A stretch of 50,192 bases of DNA from assembly GCA_902571095.1 (NCBI GenBank), contig CACGAV010000006.1, positions 1-50,192 of the forward strand, written 5' to 3'. The translations under genes and the position numbers were made by a program. The stretch comes from an uncultured Pelagibacteraceae bacterium. GTDB lineage: Bacteria; Pseudomonadota; Alphaproteobacteria; Pelagibacterales; Pelagibacteraceae. The notes beneath the pieces were generated by a model. It saw only the letters and a program-made list of their open reading frames with translations, was not told the DNA's origin and ran no database searches. Shown here piece by piece: positions 1 through 10,378 of this stretch (the first letter of the stretch is position 1; the number at the start of each line of letters is the position of its first letter).

Positions 1-588
1 TTAGCTTTCTGTTTAAGAAAAAACGATTTTAAAAAATTAATATCTTATTCGTGTATATTGTTTTGTTTATTCGTGACATTAAAATATCATCTTAGATTTA
101 ATGAAGATAGAAAGTTTCATGATCTAAGCAATTCAAATTTTGACTTAGCAATAAATGCGGAAGTTATTGATAAAAAATTAAAAGGAATTAAATGGATTAC
201 ACCTGGACAATTTAATAATGAGCCAAATAAGGAAATTCAATTTATTAAATCAACAAAGGATTATCTTAAAAAAGAAGAGAGAAATTACATGGTAATTACA
301 AATTATTCTTTTTTTTCATCGATATTAGAAAAAAAAACATATTCACCCACTAGATGGCATACCGGTGATGGTACAGATTTTCCTAGATTGAAAAATAAAT
401 ATTTCCAAAATTATAAAAATATGATTAAAAATTCGATCAAAGATAACCAAATTGAAGTGATCTATATAATTTATCCAATAAAAACTTCGAGTATATTGGA
501 TTATATAAACAAAAATTGTTTTGATATAATAAACATTAATGAATTTTTAACTAGTCTTAAAATAAAAAAATGTAATGAGTTATTATGA
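1..588 (+). CDS. C-terminal part of an unidentified, possibly membrane-anchored protein (5' end outside window)
   Basis: The reading frame is open from base 1, so the gene very likely starts upstream of the window. The TTG at 58 is only the first possible start inside it. A hydrophobic stretch around bases 37-90 could be a last membrane span, followed by about 165 mostly polar, Lys/Asn/Ile-rich residues. A short segment with YSPTRWHTGDGTDFP stands out as the most motif-like part. The stop overlaps the sucC start as ATGA, so the two genes may be cotranscribed. I do not recognise the family. The C-terminal soluble tail of a polytopic membrane glycosyltransferase is one possibility, held at low confidence. 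Confidence 0.7.
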   Translation, partial: LAFCLRKNDFKKLISYSCILFCLFVTLKYHLRFNEDRKFHDLSNSNFDLAINAEVIDKKLKGIKWITPGQFNNEPNKEIQFIKSTKDYLKKEERNYMVITNYSFFSSILEKKTYSPTRWHTGDGTDFPRLKNKYFQNYKNMIKNSIKDNQIEVIYIIYPIKTSSILDYINKNCFDIININEFLTSLKIKKCNELL

Positions 589-1742
589 ATATTCACGAGC
601 ATCAAGCGAAACAAATACTTAAAGAATTTGGTGCACCAATTACAAATGGCGTAGTAGTTTTCTCTGTTGATGAAATAGAAGAAAAAATAAAGTCACTGAC
701 TTCAAATAAAATTGTTATAAAAGCCCAAATACATGCTGGTGGCAGAGGTAAGGCTGGAGGGGTAAAACTTATTGATAAGTCCCAAGCCTTAATCGAAGGT
801 AAGAAAATGTTTGGAAAAGTATTAGTTACCCCACAAACTGGACCAGAAGGCAAAAAGGTAAAAAGAGTCTATTTTCAAGAGGCTTACGATATAGATAAAG
901 AATTTTATTTATCATGTTTAATTGATCGTGAAAGTTCTAAAATCGCATTTATAAGTAGTACTGAAGGAGGAGTAGATATCGAGTCTGTTGCCAAAAATAA
1001 TCCTGAGAAAGTTGTAACAACAAAAATTGATATAAAAAATTCCCTTTCGATTGATGATATAGAAAATATTACTAAAATATTTTCATTTGATCAAAAACAA
1101 AAAGAAGATGTAAAAAGTTTATTAAATGCACTAAATAATATTTTAATTAAAAAAGATGCATCACTTATTGAAATTAATCCCTTGATAATAACAAAACAAA
1201 AAAAACTTATTTGCTTAGATGCCAAAATGAATTTTGATGATAATGCGATGTATAGACAGGCTGAAATTTTAAAATTAAGAGATTTGAATGAAGAAGAAGA
1301 AGCTGAAATAGAAGCAAGTAAATTTGGTTTAGCTTACATTAAATTAAATGGTTCTATTGGATGTATGGTAAACGGCGCAGGTCTAGCTATGGCTACTATG
1401 GATATTATTAAATTATACGGTGAGGAACCAGCAAATTTTCTTGATGTTGGAGGCGGCGCTACAAAGGATCAAGTAACTGCTGCGTTTAAATTAATTTTAT
1501 CAGATAAAAAGGTAAAAGGAATTTTAATTAACATTTTTGGGGGGATTATGCGTTGCGATGTACTCGCAGAAGGAGTAGTAGAGGCAGCAAGAAAAAATAA
1601 AATAAAAGTTCCATTAGTAGTAAGACTTGCGGGAACAAACTATGAGAAAGGTATAGAAATATTAGATAAGTCTGGACTAAAAATTTTGTCAGCATCAGAT
1701 TTAAATGATGCTGCAAAAAAAATTGTTGATCAAATTAAATAA
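585..1742 (+). CDS. sucC: Succinyl-CoA synthetase, beta subunit (ADP-forming)
   Basis: This is the ATP-grasp subunit of succinyl-CoA synthetase, which makes ATP from succinyl-CoA in the TCA cycle in the cytosol. Its 385 residues match the usual family length. The N-terminus [16 protein letters not shown] is the classic start of this subunit. The nucleotide-binding part follows with [14 protein letters not shown] near residues 46-60, and the C-terminal ligase domain contains [10 protein letters not shown]. The ATG at 585 overlaps the upstream stop. The gene's stop TAA (1740-1742) shares base 1742 with the sucD ATG, which indicates translational coupling and a 1:1 subunit ratio. Identification is essentially certain. 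Confidence 0.97.
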   Translation: MNIHEHQAKQILKEFGAPITNGVVVFSVDEIEEKIKSLTSNKIVIKAQIHAGGRGKAGGVKLIDKSQALIEGKKMFGKVLVTPQTGPEGKKVKRVYFQEAYDIDKEFYLSCLIDRESSKIAFISSTEGGVDIESVAKNNPEKVVTTKIDIKNSLSIDDIENITKIFSFDQKQKEDVKSLLNALNNILIKKDASLIEINPLIITKQKKLICLDAKMNFDDNAMYRQAEILKLRDLNEEEEAEIEASKFGLAYIKLNGSIGCMVNGAGLAMATMDIIKLYGEEPANFLDVGGGATKDQVTAAFKLILSDKKVKGILINIFGGIMRCDVLAEGVVEAARKNKIKVPLVVRLAGTNYEKGIEILDKSGLKILSASDLNDAAKKIVDQIK

Positions 1743-2617
1743 TGTCAGTTTTAATAAATAAAAATACAAAAGTAATATGTCAGGGTTTCACCGGAACTCA
1801 TGGAACTTTCCATTCGGAACAAGCAATAAAGTATGGCACCAAATTAGTGGGTGGAGTCACCCCAAAAAAAGGAGGACAGAAACATCTGGGGCTACCTGTT
1901 TTTAATACAGTTATTGAGGCAAAAGAGAAAACTAGAGCAAACGCTACAATGATTTACGTGCCCCCGAAGTTTGCTGCAAACGCAATAATAGAATCAGTTG
2001 ATGCAGAAATTGAATTAATTGTTTGTATTACTGAGGGAATACCAGTTTTCGATATGATTAAAGTAAAAAAATCCTTAAAAGGAAAAAGTAGCAGATTAAT
2101 TGGACCAAACTGTCCCGGAATAATAACTCCCGAAGAATGTAAAATCGGAATAATGCCTGGAAATATTCACAAAAAAGGATCGGTAGGTATTGTTTCAAGG
2201 TCAGGTACCCTTACATATGAGGCTGTAGCTCAAACTTCTAAAAATGGATTAGGACAATCAACATGTATCGGGATAGGCGGTGATCCAGTGAATGGGACAA
2301 ATTTCATAGATTGTCTTGAACTTTTTCTAAAAGATGAAGAGACCAAGTCTATTGTAATGATCGGTGAAATAGGAGGTTCTGCAGAGGAAGAGGCAGCAGA
2401 TTTTCTAAAACAATCGAAAATAAAAAAACCTACAGTGGGTTTTGTTGCTGGTTTAACTGCTCCAAAAGGAAGAAGGATGGGTCATGCTGGCGCAATCATA
2501 TCTGGAGGAAAAGGTGGAGCCCAGGATAAAATTGAGGTTATGAAATCTGCTGGAATTACTATATCAAAGTCCCCAGCAGATATAGGCAAAACACTTTATG
2601 ACAAACTTAAAAGCTGA
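1742..2617 (+). CDS. sucD: Succinyl-CoA synthetase, alpha subunit
   Basis: This is the CoA-binding, phospho-histidine-carrying partner of SucC. An N-terminal Rossmann CoA-binding fold contains [16 protein letters not shown], and SRSGTLTYE lies mid-protein. [15 protein letters not shown] near residues 247-261 carries the catalytic histidine (about 248). The length of 291 residues is normal. The start shares a base with the sucC stop. A 54-base gap follows before sucA, the only real gap in this operon; it holds a 7-bp inverted repeat and a possible promoter. Confidence 0.97.
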   Translation: MSVLINKNTKVICQGFTGTHGTFHSEQAIKYGTKLVGGVTPKKGGQKHLGLPVFNTVIEAKEKTRANATMIYVPPKFAANAIIESVDAEIELIVCITEGIPVFDMIKVKKSLKGKSSRLIGPNCPGIITPEECKIGIMPGNIHKKGSVGIVSRSGTLTYEAVAQTSKNGLGQSTCIGIGGDPVNGTNFIDCLELFLKDEETKSIVMIGEIGGSAEEEAADFLKQSKIKKPTVGFVAGLTAPKGRRMGHAGAIISGGKGGAQDKIEVMKSAGITISKSPADIGKTLYDKLKS

Positions 2618-2618
2618 A

Positions 2619-2671
2619 AATTCAAAACAAAAAATTTGAATATTTAATTTTTATGTTATTATAGTTACAAA
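2619..2671 (+). promoter_or_regulatory. sucD-sucA spacer with inverted repeat and possible internal promoter
   Basis: The spacer holds ATTCAAA (2620-2626) and TTTGAAT (2635-2641) as a perfect 7-bp inverted repeat. The second arm supplies a possible -35, TTGAAT (2636-2641). A TATTATAG stretch (2657-2664) could act as -10. Initiation there would fall only a few bases before the sucA ATG at 2672, and no Shine-Dalgarno sequence is visible. This is suggestive only, because A/T-rich DNA makes such matches common. Confidence 0.3.
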
Positions 2672-5569
2672 ATGTCGTCTAATAAAAATAATAATATTTT
2701 TGAAAAAACATCTTTTCTTGGAAATAATAGTTCTGAATTTGTAGAAGCTTTGTATAGTGATTATTTAAGCGATCCTAGCAAAATACCTGATGAATGGAGA
2801 AAATTTTTCCAAGGTTTAAATGAAAATCCTGAAAAAATAATTAAAAATGCCAATGGTCCAAGCTGGTCACGTAAAAAAAAGATTAAAAATAAATTAAAAA
2901 GTTTATATTCTGAATCAGAAATAGCACCTGAAGTTTCAAATGAGTCCATAAACGGTACAGGAGTTTTAGAGGCAGCAAAAAACTCCGTTAGAGCTAATAT
3001 GTTGATTAGAGCCTATAGGATAAGAGGTCACCTGATATCAAATTTGGACCCACTTGGTTTACAAAAACCTGAAGAACATCCTGAATTGAAACCAGAAACT
3101 TATGGTTTTTCTAAAAAAGATTTTAAAAAAAAAATATTTTTAGATGGAGTGCTTGGTCTACAGTCAGCAACATTAAATGAAATTCTTGAAATTTCAAAGA
3201 AAACTTATTGTCAAAAAATTGGTTATGAGTTTATGCATATGGGTGACCCAAATGAAAAACAGTGGATTAGGGATAGAATTGAGGGAAAGGAAAAAGGAAT
3301 CTATTTTACAGAAAATGGAAAAAAAGCAATTTTAAATAAACTTGTAGAAGCTGAGGGTTTTGAAAAATTTTTACATGTTAAATTTGTTGGAACAAAAAGA
3401 TTTGGTTTAGATGGCGGAGAGTCTTTGATACCTGCTTTAGAGCAAATAATTAAAAGAGGTGGCAATCTCGGCGTAAAAGAAGTTAAAATCGGCATGCCAC
3501 ATAGAGGAAGATTAAATGTACTGGCCAATATGATGCAAAAACCTTTTAAGGCTATATTTAAGGAATTCTTTGGACAAAGCATAACATCTAAAAAAGATTT
3601 TGAAGGGGATGTAAAATATCATTTGGGAGCATCAGCAAATCGGGAATTTGATGGAAACCTGGTTCACATTAGTTTGACCGATAACCCTTCTCATTTAGAA
3701 GCTGTAAATCCAGTTGTTTTAGGTCAAGTAAGAGCTAAACAATATTTTCATAAAGATAAAGACAGAAAAAAAGTTGTGCCAGTTTTAATTCACGGAGACG
3801 CAGCTTTTGCAGGTCAAGGTGTTGTTGCAGAATGTTTTGCAATGTCAGGCTTGCCAGGACATAATATTGGTGGAACCATACACATTATAGTTAATAATCA
3901 AATTGGTTTTACAACAGCCCCAAGGTTTGCGCGATCTTCTCCTTATCCATCAGATCTTGCAAAAATGGTTCAAGCTCCAATTTTTCATGTGAATGGAGAT
4001 GATCCCGAGGCGGTTGTACACTGTGCAAAAATTGCAACGGAATTTAGACAGAAATTTAATAGAGATGTTGTAATTGATATGGTTTGTTATAGAAGGTTCG
4101 GTCACAATGAGGGAGATGAACCATCTTTTACTCAACCTTTAATGTATAAAAAAATTAAATCACACCCTACTACATTACAAATATATGGAAAAAAACTTTT
4201 AGATGATGGATTAATTTCAAATAACTACCTTGAAGCAAAAAAGAAAGAATTCAGAAATTTTCTTGATGGGGAATTTTTTGGTGCCAAGGACTATAAAATA
4301 AAAATGAAATGGTTTGATGGAGTTTGGTCTAGATTCAAACCATCAAAAGGCCAAGATAGAAGAGGAGTTACTGGTGTAGATAGAAAAAAATTAATATCAA
4401 TTGGAAAAAAAATTACGGAAATACCAATAAATTTTAATATTCACAAAACATTGGCAAAAATATTTGAATTTAAAAGAAAAATGTTTACAGAAAATAAACC
4501 AATCGATTGGTCTACTGCAGAAACTTTAGCTTTTGCTACACTTCTAGACGACGGTTTCTCAGTAAGATTATCAGGGCAAGATTCAGGAAGAGGAACTTTT
4601 AGCCAAAGACATTCCGTACTAAGAAATCAGGATAACCACGAAAGATATATTCCGTTACATAATATATCAAAGGATCAAAAAAAATTTGAAGTTATAGATA
4701 GTCTTTTATCTGAACTAGGGGTGCTGGGTTTCGAATTTGGATATTCACTTTCAGAACCAGAAACTCTAGTTTTATGGGAAGCCCAGTTTGGTGATTTTGC
4801 TAATGGTGCACAGGTTGTAATTGACCAATTTATTTCTTCTGGTGAGTCTAAGTGGTCAAGAGCTAGTGGACTTGTAATGCTTTTACCTCACGGTTATGAG
4901 GGCCAAGGACCAGAACACTCTTCTGCAAGACTTGAGAGATTTTTGCAATTATGCTCTCAGGATAATTTACAAGTGGTAAATTGCACAACACCTGCAAACT
5001 ATTTCCATGCTCTAAGACGACAGATGCACAGAAATTTTAGAAAACCTTTGATAGTTATGACACCAAAATCTCTATTAAGACACAAAAGATGTACCTCAAG
5101 CATTGATGATTTCACAAAGCAAAATTCTTTTCACAGGATTTTAGAGGATCATGCATATCTTAAAGACAGCAAATTAGTTGAATTAAAAAAAGATAAAAAA
5201 ATTAAAAAAGTAGTTATTTGTTCTGGTAAAATTTATTTCGATTTAGTCGAGGCACGAGAAAAAGCTAAAGATGATAATGTAGTTTTGATAAGGGTAGAGC
5301 AATTATATCCATTTCCGGTTAAACAATTAGGGAAACAATTAAAAAGATATGAGAACGCAAAATTTTACTGGTGCCAAGAAGAACCTATGAATATGGGAGC
5401 ATGGAACACTGCTAGACATTATATAGATAGAACTTTGGATATCATTCAAGCAAAAGGCGAAAAAGTGAAATATGTAGGTAGAAATGCTGCGGCATCACCA
5501 GCTACTGGAAATCTAAATAAACATCTTGCAGAACAAAAAGAAATATTAGAAAAGGTTATAAACAAATAA
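2672..5569 (+). CDS. sucA: 2-oxoglutarate dehydrogenase E1 component
   Basis: This thiamine-diphosphate enzyme decarboxylates 2-oxoglutarate and passes the succinyl group to the lipoyl arm of SucB. Its 965 residues fit the usual length. The N-terminal E2-binding motif region (EFVEALYSDYLSDPSKIPDEW) is present. The thiamine site includes HGDAAFAGQGV (about 373-383) and NNQIGFTT (about 409-416), and the transketolase-like C-terminal half contains GQDSGRGTFSQRH and the GYEGQGPEHSSAR loop. The stop codon abuts the sucB ATG directly. No SD sequence is seen upstream. Confidence 0.97.
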   Translation: MSSNKNNNIFEKTSFLGNNSSEFVEALYSDYLSDPSKIPDEWRKFFQGLNENPEKIIKNANGPSWSRKKKIKNKLKSLYSESEIAPEVSNESINGTGVLEAAKNSVRANMLIRAYRIRGHLISNLDPLGLQKPEEHPELKPETYGFSKKDFKKKIFLDGVLGLQSATLNEILEISKKTYCQKIGYEFMHMGDPNEKQWIRDRIEGKEKGIYFTENGKKAILNKLVEAEGFEKFLHVKFVGTKRFGLDGGESLIPALEQIIKRGGNLGVKEVKIGMPHRGRLNVLANMMQKPFKAIFKEFFGQSITSKKDFEGDVKYHLGASANREFDGNLVHISLTDNPSHLEAVNPVVLGQVRAKQYFHKDKDRKKVVPVLIHGDAAFAGQGVVAECFAMSGLPGHNIGGTIHIIVNNQIGFTTAPRFARSSPYPSDLAKMVQAPIFHVNGDDPEAVVHCAKIATEFRQKFNRDVVIDMVCYRRFGHNEGDEPSFTQPLMYKKIKSHPTTLQIYGKKLLDDGLISNNYLEAKKKEFRNFLDGEFFGAKDYKIKMKWFDGVWSRFKPSKGQDRRGVTGVDRKKLISIGKKITEIPINFNIHKTLAKIFEFKRKMFTENKPIDWSTAETLAFATLLDDGFSVRLSGQDSGRGTFSQRHSVLRNQDNHERYIPLHNISKDQKKFEVIDSLLSELGVLGFEFGYSLSEPETLVLWEAQFGDFANGAQVVIDQFISSGESKWSRASGLVMLLPHGYEGQGPEHSSARLERFLQLCSQDNLQVVNCTTPANYFHALRRQMHRNFRKPLIVMTPKSLLRHKRCTSSIDDFTKQNSFHRILEDHAYLKDSKLVELKKDKKIKKVVICSGKIYFDLVEAREKAKDDNVVLIRVEQLYPFPVKQLGKQLKRYENAKFYWCQEEPMNMGAWNTARHYIDRTLDIIQAKGEKVKYVGRNAAASPATGNLNKHLAEQKEILEKVINK

Positions 5570-6907
5570 ATGTCAGAAAAAATAGTTGTTCCAGCCTTGG
5601 GGGAGTCAGTAACTGAAGCTACCGTATCTAAGTGGCTAAAATCAGTTGGAGAAGCTGTCGACTCAGATGAACCACTAGTAGAATTAGAAACGGACAAAGT
5701 TAATGTAGAGGTTCCATCACCCTCTAACGGTATATTAGAAAAAATAGCTGTCAAAGAAGGCGATACAGTTCAGGTAGGTGCTCTTTTAGGAAGTGTGGGT
5801 GAAAGTGTATCAAAATCAGAAATAAAAATACCTGAAAAAAAATATACACCCCCAAAACAAGAAAAACAATTTACTGAGTCTAACTTACAAAAAGAGGAAA
5901 CCCCAAAAATTTTTGATAAACCAAAAGAAACTAAAAAACCAAAAAGCATAAACGGTAAAGATAAATTAATTTTAGGAAAAAAAGAGGCACAATCACCTTT
6001 AATTTTAAATGAGGAATACAAAGAGGTTAAAACAGAAAAAAACAAAAATGAAAATTACGCTTCACCATCTGCCAAGAGAATTGCGAAAGAGAGTAATATT
6101 GATTTAAAAAAAATACAAGGAAGTGGAAGACGTGGGATGGTAATGAAGGGGGATTTAATAGATCTCATGGGCACAAAACCTAGTCCGAATTTGAAAAGAT
6201 TAAATGAAGGACCCGAAGAAAGAATTCAAATGACAAGGTTGCGGTTAACTATAGCAAAAAGATTAAAAGAGGCTCAAAATAATGCAGCAATGCTCACAAC
6301 CTTCAATGAGGTTGATATGTTTAATATTATTGAAATAAGAAAACAGTATCAGGAGGAATTTATAAGAAAATATTCTGTAAAATTGGGTTTCATGTCATTT
6401 TTTGTTAAAGCATGCATTGTTGGATTAAAAAACTATCCTGCAATTAATGCAGAAATACAAAACGAGGAAATTGTTTATAAAAATTACTATAATATTAGTT
6501 TTGCAGTTGGAACGGACAAAGGTCTTGTAGTTCCAGTATTAAGAAATCCAGACGAAATGTCTTTTGCTGAAATTGAAAAAAATATTATTGAACTTGGAGA
6601 AAAAGCAAGAAATGGTAAAATTACAATCAACGACCTACAGGGTGGAACTTTCACTATTACAAATGGAGGTATTTATGGTTCAATGCTCTCTACGCCAATA
6701 TTAAACCCGCCACAGTCAGGAGTTTTAGGTATGCATAATATTATAGAAAGGCCAGTGGTAGTTAATGGGGAAATTTCAATACGACCCATGATGTATTTGG
6801 CTTTATCTTATGATCATAGAATAATAGATGGTAAAGAGGCAGTTTCGTTTCTAAAATTAATAAAAGATACATTAGAAGAACCTAGAAGACTCTTTTTAAA
6901 CTTATAA
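5570..6907 (+). CDS. sucB: 2-oxoglutarate dehydrogenase E2, dihydrolipoamide succinyltransferase
   Basis: This is the core subunit that carries succinyl groups on lipoamide and transfers them to CoA. Domains in order: one lipoyl domain (residues 1-75, lipoyl Lys43 in [13 protein letters not shown]), a long charged Lys/Glu/Pro linker (about 80-160), a peripheral-subunit-binding domain starting with [12 protein letters not shown] (about 164-205), and the acyltransferase domain with SYDHRIIDG and catalytic His about 416. The length of 445 is slightly long because of the linker. It begins immediately after the sucA stop. Sucrose-type linkage to SucA rather than to the pyruvate complex follows from operon position and the GESVTEATV lipoyl motif. 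Confidence 0.96.
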   Translation: MSEKIVVPALGESVTEATVSKWLKSVGEAVDSDEPLVELETDKVNVEVPSPSNGILEKIAVKEGDTVQVGALLGSVGESVSKSEIKIPEKKYTPPKQEKQFTESNLQKEETPKIFDKPKETKKPKSINGKDKLILGKKEAQSPLILNEEYKEVKTEKNKNENYASPSAKRIAKESNIDLKKIQGSGRRGMVMKGDLIDLMGTKPSPNLKRLNEGPEERIQMTRLRLTIAKRLKEAQNNAAMLTTFNEVDMFNIIEIRKQYQEEFIRKYSVKLGFMSFFVKACIVGLKNYPAINAEIQNEEIVYKNYYNISFAVGTDKGLVVPVLRNPDEMSFAEIEKNIIELGEKARNGKITINDLQGGTFTITNGGIYGSMLSTPILNPPQSGVLGMHNIIERPVVVNGEISIRPMMYLALSYDHRIIDGKEAVSFLKLIKDTLEEPRRLFLNL

Positions 6908-6910
6908 AAA

Positions 6911-8314
6911 ATGGAAGATAAATTTGATTTAATAGTTATTGGTGGCGGACCCGGAGGATACGTTTGTGCTATTAGAGGGGCCCAACTTGGATTGAAAACT
7001 GCTTGTGTTGAATCAAGAGGAACTTTGGGAGGAACATGTTTAAATGTAGGTTGTATACCATCTAAGAGTCTTCTTAATTCATCCGATCTATACCACAAAG
7101 CTACTAACCAATTTAATAATATTGGTATAGAGACAAATAACGTTAAATTAAATTTAAGTAAAATGATGTCAAATAAAAGCAAGTCAGTTCAAGTTTTGAC
7201 TAAAGGTGTTGAGTTTTTATTCAAAAAAAATAAAGTTACTTACATAAAAGGCAAGGCTGTAATTTTTTCAAAAAATAACATTGTAGTTCACAATAATGAT
7301 GTAAGAAAAACTTTTGAAGCTAAAAATATTGTTGTAGCAACTGGCTCAACACCAACTTCTTTACCAGGTGTCAACATTGATGAAAAAAATATAATTTCAT
7401 CAACAGGCGCTTTATCTTTAGAAAAAGTACCAAAAGATATAGTAATAATCGGAGGAGGTTATATAGGATTAGAAATGGGATCAGTATGGAAAAGACTAGG
7501 ATCCGAAGTAACCGTAGTTGAATTTTTAGACCACATAACCCCAGGAATGGATAAAGAAATTTCAAGGGAGTTTCAAAAAATTTTATCAAAACAAGGTATT
7601 AAGTTTAAACTTAATAACAAAGTTACTTCTGTTAAATCATTAAATGGTAAATCAATAGTTGAATTTATTAGCAACAAAGACAAAAAAAAAGAGAAAATAG
7701 AATGTGAAAAAGTTTTAGTTTCTGTTGGTAGAAAACCTTACACTGAAGGCTTAAACTTATCTAAAATTGGTGTTAAAAAAGATCCAAAAGGGAGAGTAGA
7801 GGTAAATAGTAATTTTCAAACTTCTGTTTCAAATATTTATGCAATTGGTGATGTTATCAAAGGTCCAATGTTAGCACACAAGGCCGAAGAAGAGGGGATC
7901 GCTGTCGCAGAGATACTTGCTGGTAAATCAGGACATGTTAATTACGATGTAATTCCTGGGGTGATTTATACCTCTCCAGAGGTAGCTACTGTTGGTAAAA
8001 CTGAAGAACAACTTAGAGAACTTAAAATAGATTATAAAGTAGGAAAATTTCCTTTTATAGCAAACTCTAGAGCTAAAGTTAATAATGAAACAGAAGGATT
8101 TGTAAAAATATTAGCAGACTCAAACACAGATAAAGTTTTGGGTGTGCATATAATAGGTCCGCATAGTGGTGATATGATAGCCGAAATGGCAATCGCGATG
8201 GAATTCGGCGCTAGTTCAGAGGATATTGCCAGAACGTGCCATGCTCATCCAACTCACACAGAGGCTATAAAAGAGGCTGCCTTAGCAGTTGAAAAGAGAC
8301 CTATTCATTTTTAA
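6911..8314 (+). CDS. lpdA: Dihydrolipoamide dehydrogenase (E3)
   Basis: This FAD flavoprotein reoxidises dihydrolipoamide using NAD+. It has an N-terminal FAD fold (VIGGGPGGYVCAIRGAQLG), the redox disulfide C43/C48 in GGTCLNVGCIPSKS, a central NAD fold (IIGGGYIGLEMGSVW), and a C-terminal dimer domain with the His/Glu pair in HAHPTHTE (His446, Glu451). The length of 467 is typical. It sits three bases after sucB. No second E3 gene is found beside the pyruvate dehydrogenase genes at 45526-49800, so this E3 probably serves both complexes. Confidence 0.96.
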   Translation: MEDKFDLIVIGGGPGGYVCAIRGAQLGLKTACVESRGTLGGTCLNVGCIPSKSLLNSSDLYHKATNQFNNIGIETNNVKLNLSKMMSNKSKSVQVLTKGVEFLFKKNKVTYIKGKAVIFSKNNIVVHNNDVRKTFEAKNIVVATGSTPTSLPGVNIDEKNIISSTGALSLEKVPKDIVIIGGGYIGLEMGSVWKRLGSEVTVVEFLDHITPGMDKEISREFQKILSKQGIKFKLNNKVTSVKSLNGKSIVEFISNKDKKKEKIECEKVLVSVGRKPYTEGLNLSKIGVKKDPKGRVEVNSNFQTSVSNIYAIGDVIKGPMLAHKAEEEGIAVAEILAGKSGHVNYDVIPGVIYTSPEVATVGKTEEQLRELKIDYKVGKFPFIANSRAKVNNETEGFVKILADSNTDKVLGVHIIGPHSGDMIAEMAIAMEFGASSEDIARTCHAHPTHTEAIKEAALAVEKRPIHF

Positions 8315-8334
8315 GTAATTTTTTTTATAAAATA

Positions 8335-10290
8335 ATGAAAGTACCGGTTCTTATACCAAGAATTTTTGATCATCCACACACTTACTTATCTAAAAAGTTT
8401 GGAAAATTAAAAACAGGCTCTATTGTTTCAGTACCATTCGGAAAAGAAGAAGCAATTGGAGTTGTTTGGGATAAAGAGGAAAATACAAACAAGAATTTTA
8501 AACTAAAAAATATCAAAGAAAAAAAGTCTGTTTCACTTAGTAATAATTTGGTAAAATTTATAAATTGGTTCTCTTTATACAACTTAGCACCTAAAGGCAT
8601 GGTATTAAAAATGTGCTTAGGCGATGACTCTTATTATTCAAAAAAAAAAGAAAACTTTGACTCAAACAATCTTCAAAAAAAAAACAAGTTTAATTTAAAT
8701 GAAGAACAAAAAAAATGTTTAAAAGAAATTAATAGTTTAGGTAATAAATTTAGTGTTACATTATTACAAGGAATTACTGGCTCAGGTAAAACAATCGTAT
8801 ATTTTGAAAAAATAAAAGAAAATATTTCAAAAGGAAAACAGTCTTTGGTTTTGTTACCTGAAATTTTTTTGACTAATCAATTTAGCCAAAGATTTGAAGA
8901 TTTTTTTGGTTTTAAACCTGCAATTTGGCATTCAAAAATAACAAAAAAGAATAAAAGGATAATTTGGAAAAATATTATAAATGGAAAAATTAAATTAGTA
9001 GTTGGAGCAAGATCATCACTTTTTTTACCATTTAAGGATTTAGGTTTAATTGTAGTTGACGAAGAACACGACTCTTCATACAAACAAGAGGAAGGTATTA
9101 GATATAACGCCAGAGATATGGCAATATCAAGGGCCTCTATAGAGAATATACAAGTTCTTCTTTCAACCTCTATACCATCTTTAGAAACATTTAATAATGT
9201 TAAGAATAAAAAATATAATCTTACAAGATTAAAAAAAAGATATAAAAATTTTTCCTTGCCAACAGCTGAAGTAATAGATCTTAAATTAGACAGAAAGAAA
9301 AAAAATATTTGGTTAGATTCAAAAACAATTAATTTAGTAAAAAAATATCTTGAAAAAAAAGATCAAGTTCTTTTTTTTCTCAATAGAAGAGGTTACGCAC
9401 CATTTATGATTTGCAAGGCATGTGGGTCAAAACTTAATTGCCCAAATTGTTCAATTTTTTTAACTTTTCATAAACATATAAATAAGGCCATGTGTCATCA
9501 CTGTGGATATAAATCTAGTCCTAATTCGAAGTGTAAAAAAACAAATTTAAATTGTGATTATCAAATGTACGGACCAGGTGTTGAAAAAATATATGCTGAG
9601 CTAAAACAAATTTTTCCTGAAAAGAAAATTAAAATATTATCTAGTGATTTTCTTAATAAAAAAAAGGAAACTAAAAACATACTTTCAGATATAGAAAATA
9701 ATAGGGTTGATATTCTTGTTGGAACTCAATTAATTTCAAAAGGATTTAATTTTCCTAACCTTAATTGTATTGTAGTCGTAGATGCTGACTTTTCTGGAAT
9801 GGGTTTTGATCTTAGATCAACAGAAAAAAATATTCAGTTATATAATCAATTAAGTGGGAGGGCAGGCAGATTTAGCAAGGACTCACTTGTTATATATCAA
9901 ACTTTTAATCCATCAGATGAGACTTTAAAGAATATTCTTGAAAATGATCCTGCTAAGTTTTTAGAAGATGAAATAAGTTTGAGAAAAGAAAAGAACCTAC
10001 CACCATTTACAAGACTTATAGCTCTAATAATATCATCAAAAAATGAAAAAGATGGAATTTCAGAAGCGCAAAAAATAAAAAAAAATCTTTCTATTCTAAA
10101 ATATACAGAGATAATGGGTCCAGTTAGTTCCCCAATATTTAAAATTAAAAATAATTATAGAACAAGATTACTTTTGAGATTTAAAAACAATCTTTTTATT
10201 CAAAAAGATATAGCTAAAATACTCAAAAAAATTAATTTATCGAAAAAAATTAAACTTACAGTTGATGTTGACCCTCTAAATTTTAGCTAA
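8335..10290 (+). CDS. priA: Primosomal replication restart helicase PriA
   Basis: This superfamily 2 helicase binds abandoned replication forks and reloads the replisome. It has an N-terminal fork 3'-end binding domain (about 1-110), Walker A GITGSGKT (about 145-152), the DEEH box (about 240), a zinc-binding cysteine cluster between the helicase lobes (about 360-405), and motifs SGRAGR and KGFNFPN in the second lobe. At 651 residues it is shorter than the roughly 730-residue enterobacterial protein, mainly through compact linkers. In the fourth zinc pair the second Cys is displaced (see findings). A priA gene just upstream of the atp genes is a known alphaproteobacterial arrangement. Confidence 0.93.
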   Translation: MKVPVLIPRIFDHPHTYLSKKFGKLKTGSIVSVPFGKEEAIGVVWDKEENTNKNFKLKNIKEKKSVSLSNNLVKFINWFSLYNLAPKGMVLKMCLGDDSYYSKKKENFDSNNLQKKNKFNLNEEQKKCLKEINSLGNKFSVTLLQGITGSGKTIVYFEKIKENISKGKQSLVLLPEIFLTNQFSQRFEDFFGFKPAIWHSKITKKNKRIIWKNIINGKIKLVVGARSSLFLPFKDLGLIVVDEEHDSSYKQEEGIRYNARDMAISRASIENIQVLLSTSIPSLETFNNVKNKKYNLTRLKKRYKNFSLPTAEVIDLKLDRKKKNIWLDSKTINLVKKYLEKKDQVLFFLNRRGYAPFMICKACGSKLNCPNCSIFLTFHKHINKAMCHHCGYKSSPNSKCKKTNLNCDYQMYGPGVEKIYAELKQIFPEKKIKILSSDFLNKKKETKNILSDIENNRVDILVGTQLISKGFNFPNLNCIVVVDADFSGMGFDLRSTEKNIQLYNQLSGRAGRFSKDSLVIYQTFNPSDETLKNILENDPAKFLEDEISLRKEKNLPPFTRLIALIISSKNEKDGISEAQKIKKNLSILKYTEIMGPVSSPIFKIKNNYRTRLLLRFKNNLFIQKDIAKILKKINLSKKIKLTVDVDPLNFS

Positions 10291-10308
10291 TACGCGTTTC
10301 AATCATAC

Positions 10309-10378
10309 TTGAACAGATCATTTTCCTATGGTACGAAATCTCAATAAATCAAACACAATTCATTAAGAGGGAACTACA
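10309..10378 (+). promoter_or_regulatory. Candidate promoter and ribosome binding site of the atp operon
   Basis: TTGAAC (10309-10314), a 17-base spacer and TACGAA (10332-10337) resemble a sigma70 promoter with a weak -10. The site lies in the 88-base gap after priA. An AGAGGGA Shine-Dalgarno sequence (10366-10372) sits six bases before the TTG at 10379 and decides that unusual start for atpH. The RBS is the stronger of the two calls. Confidence 0.5.
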
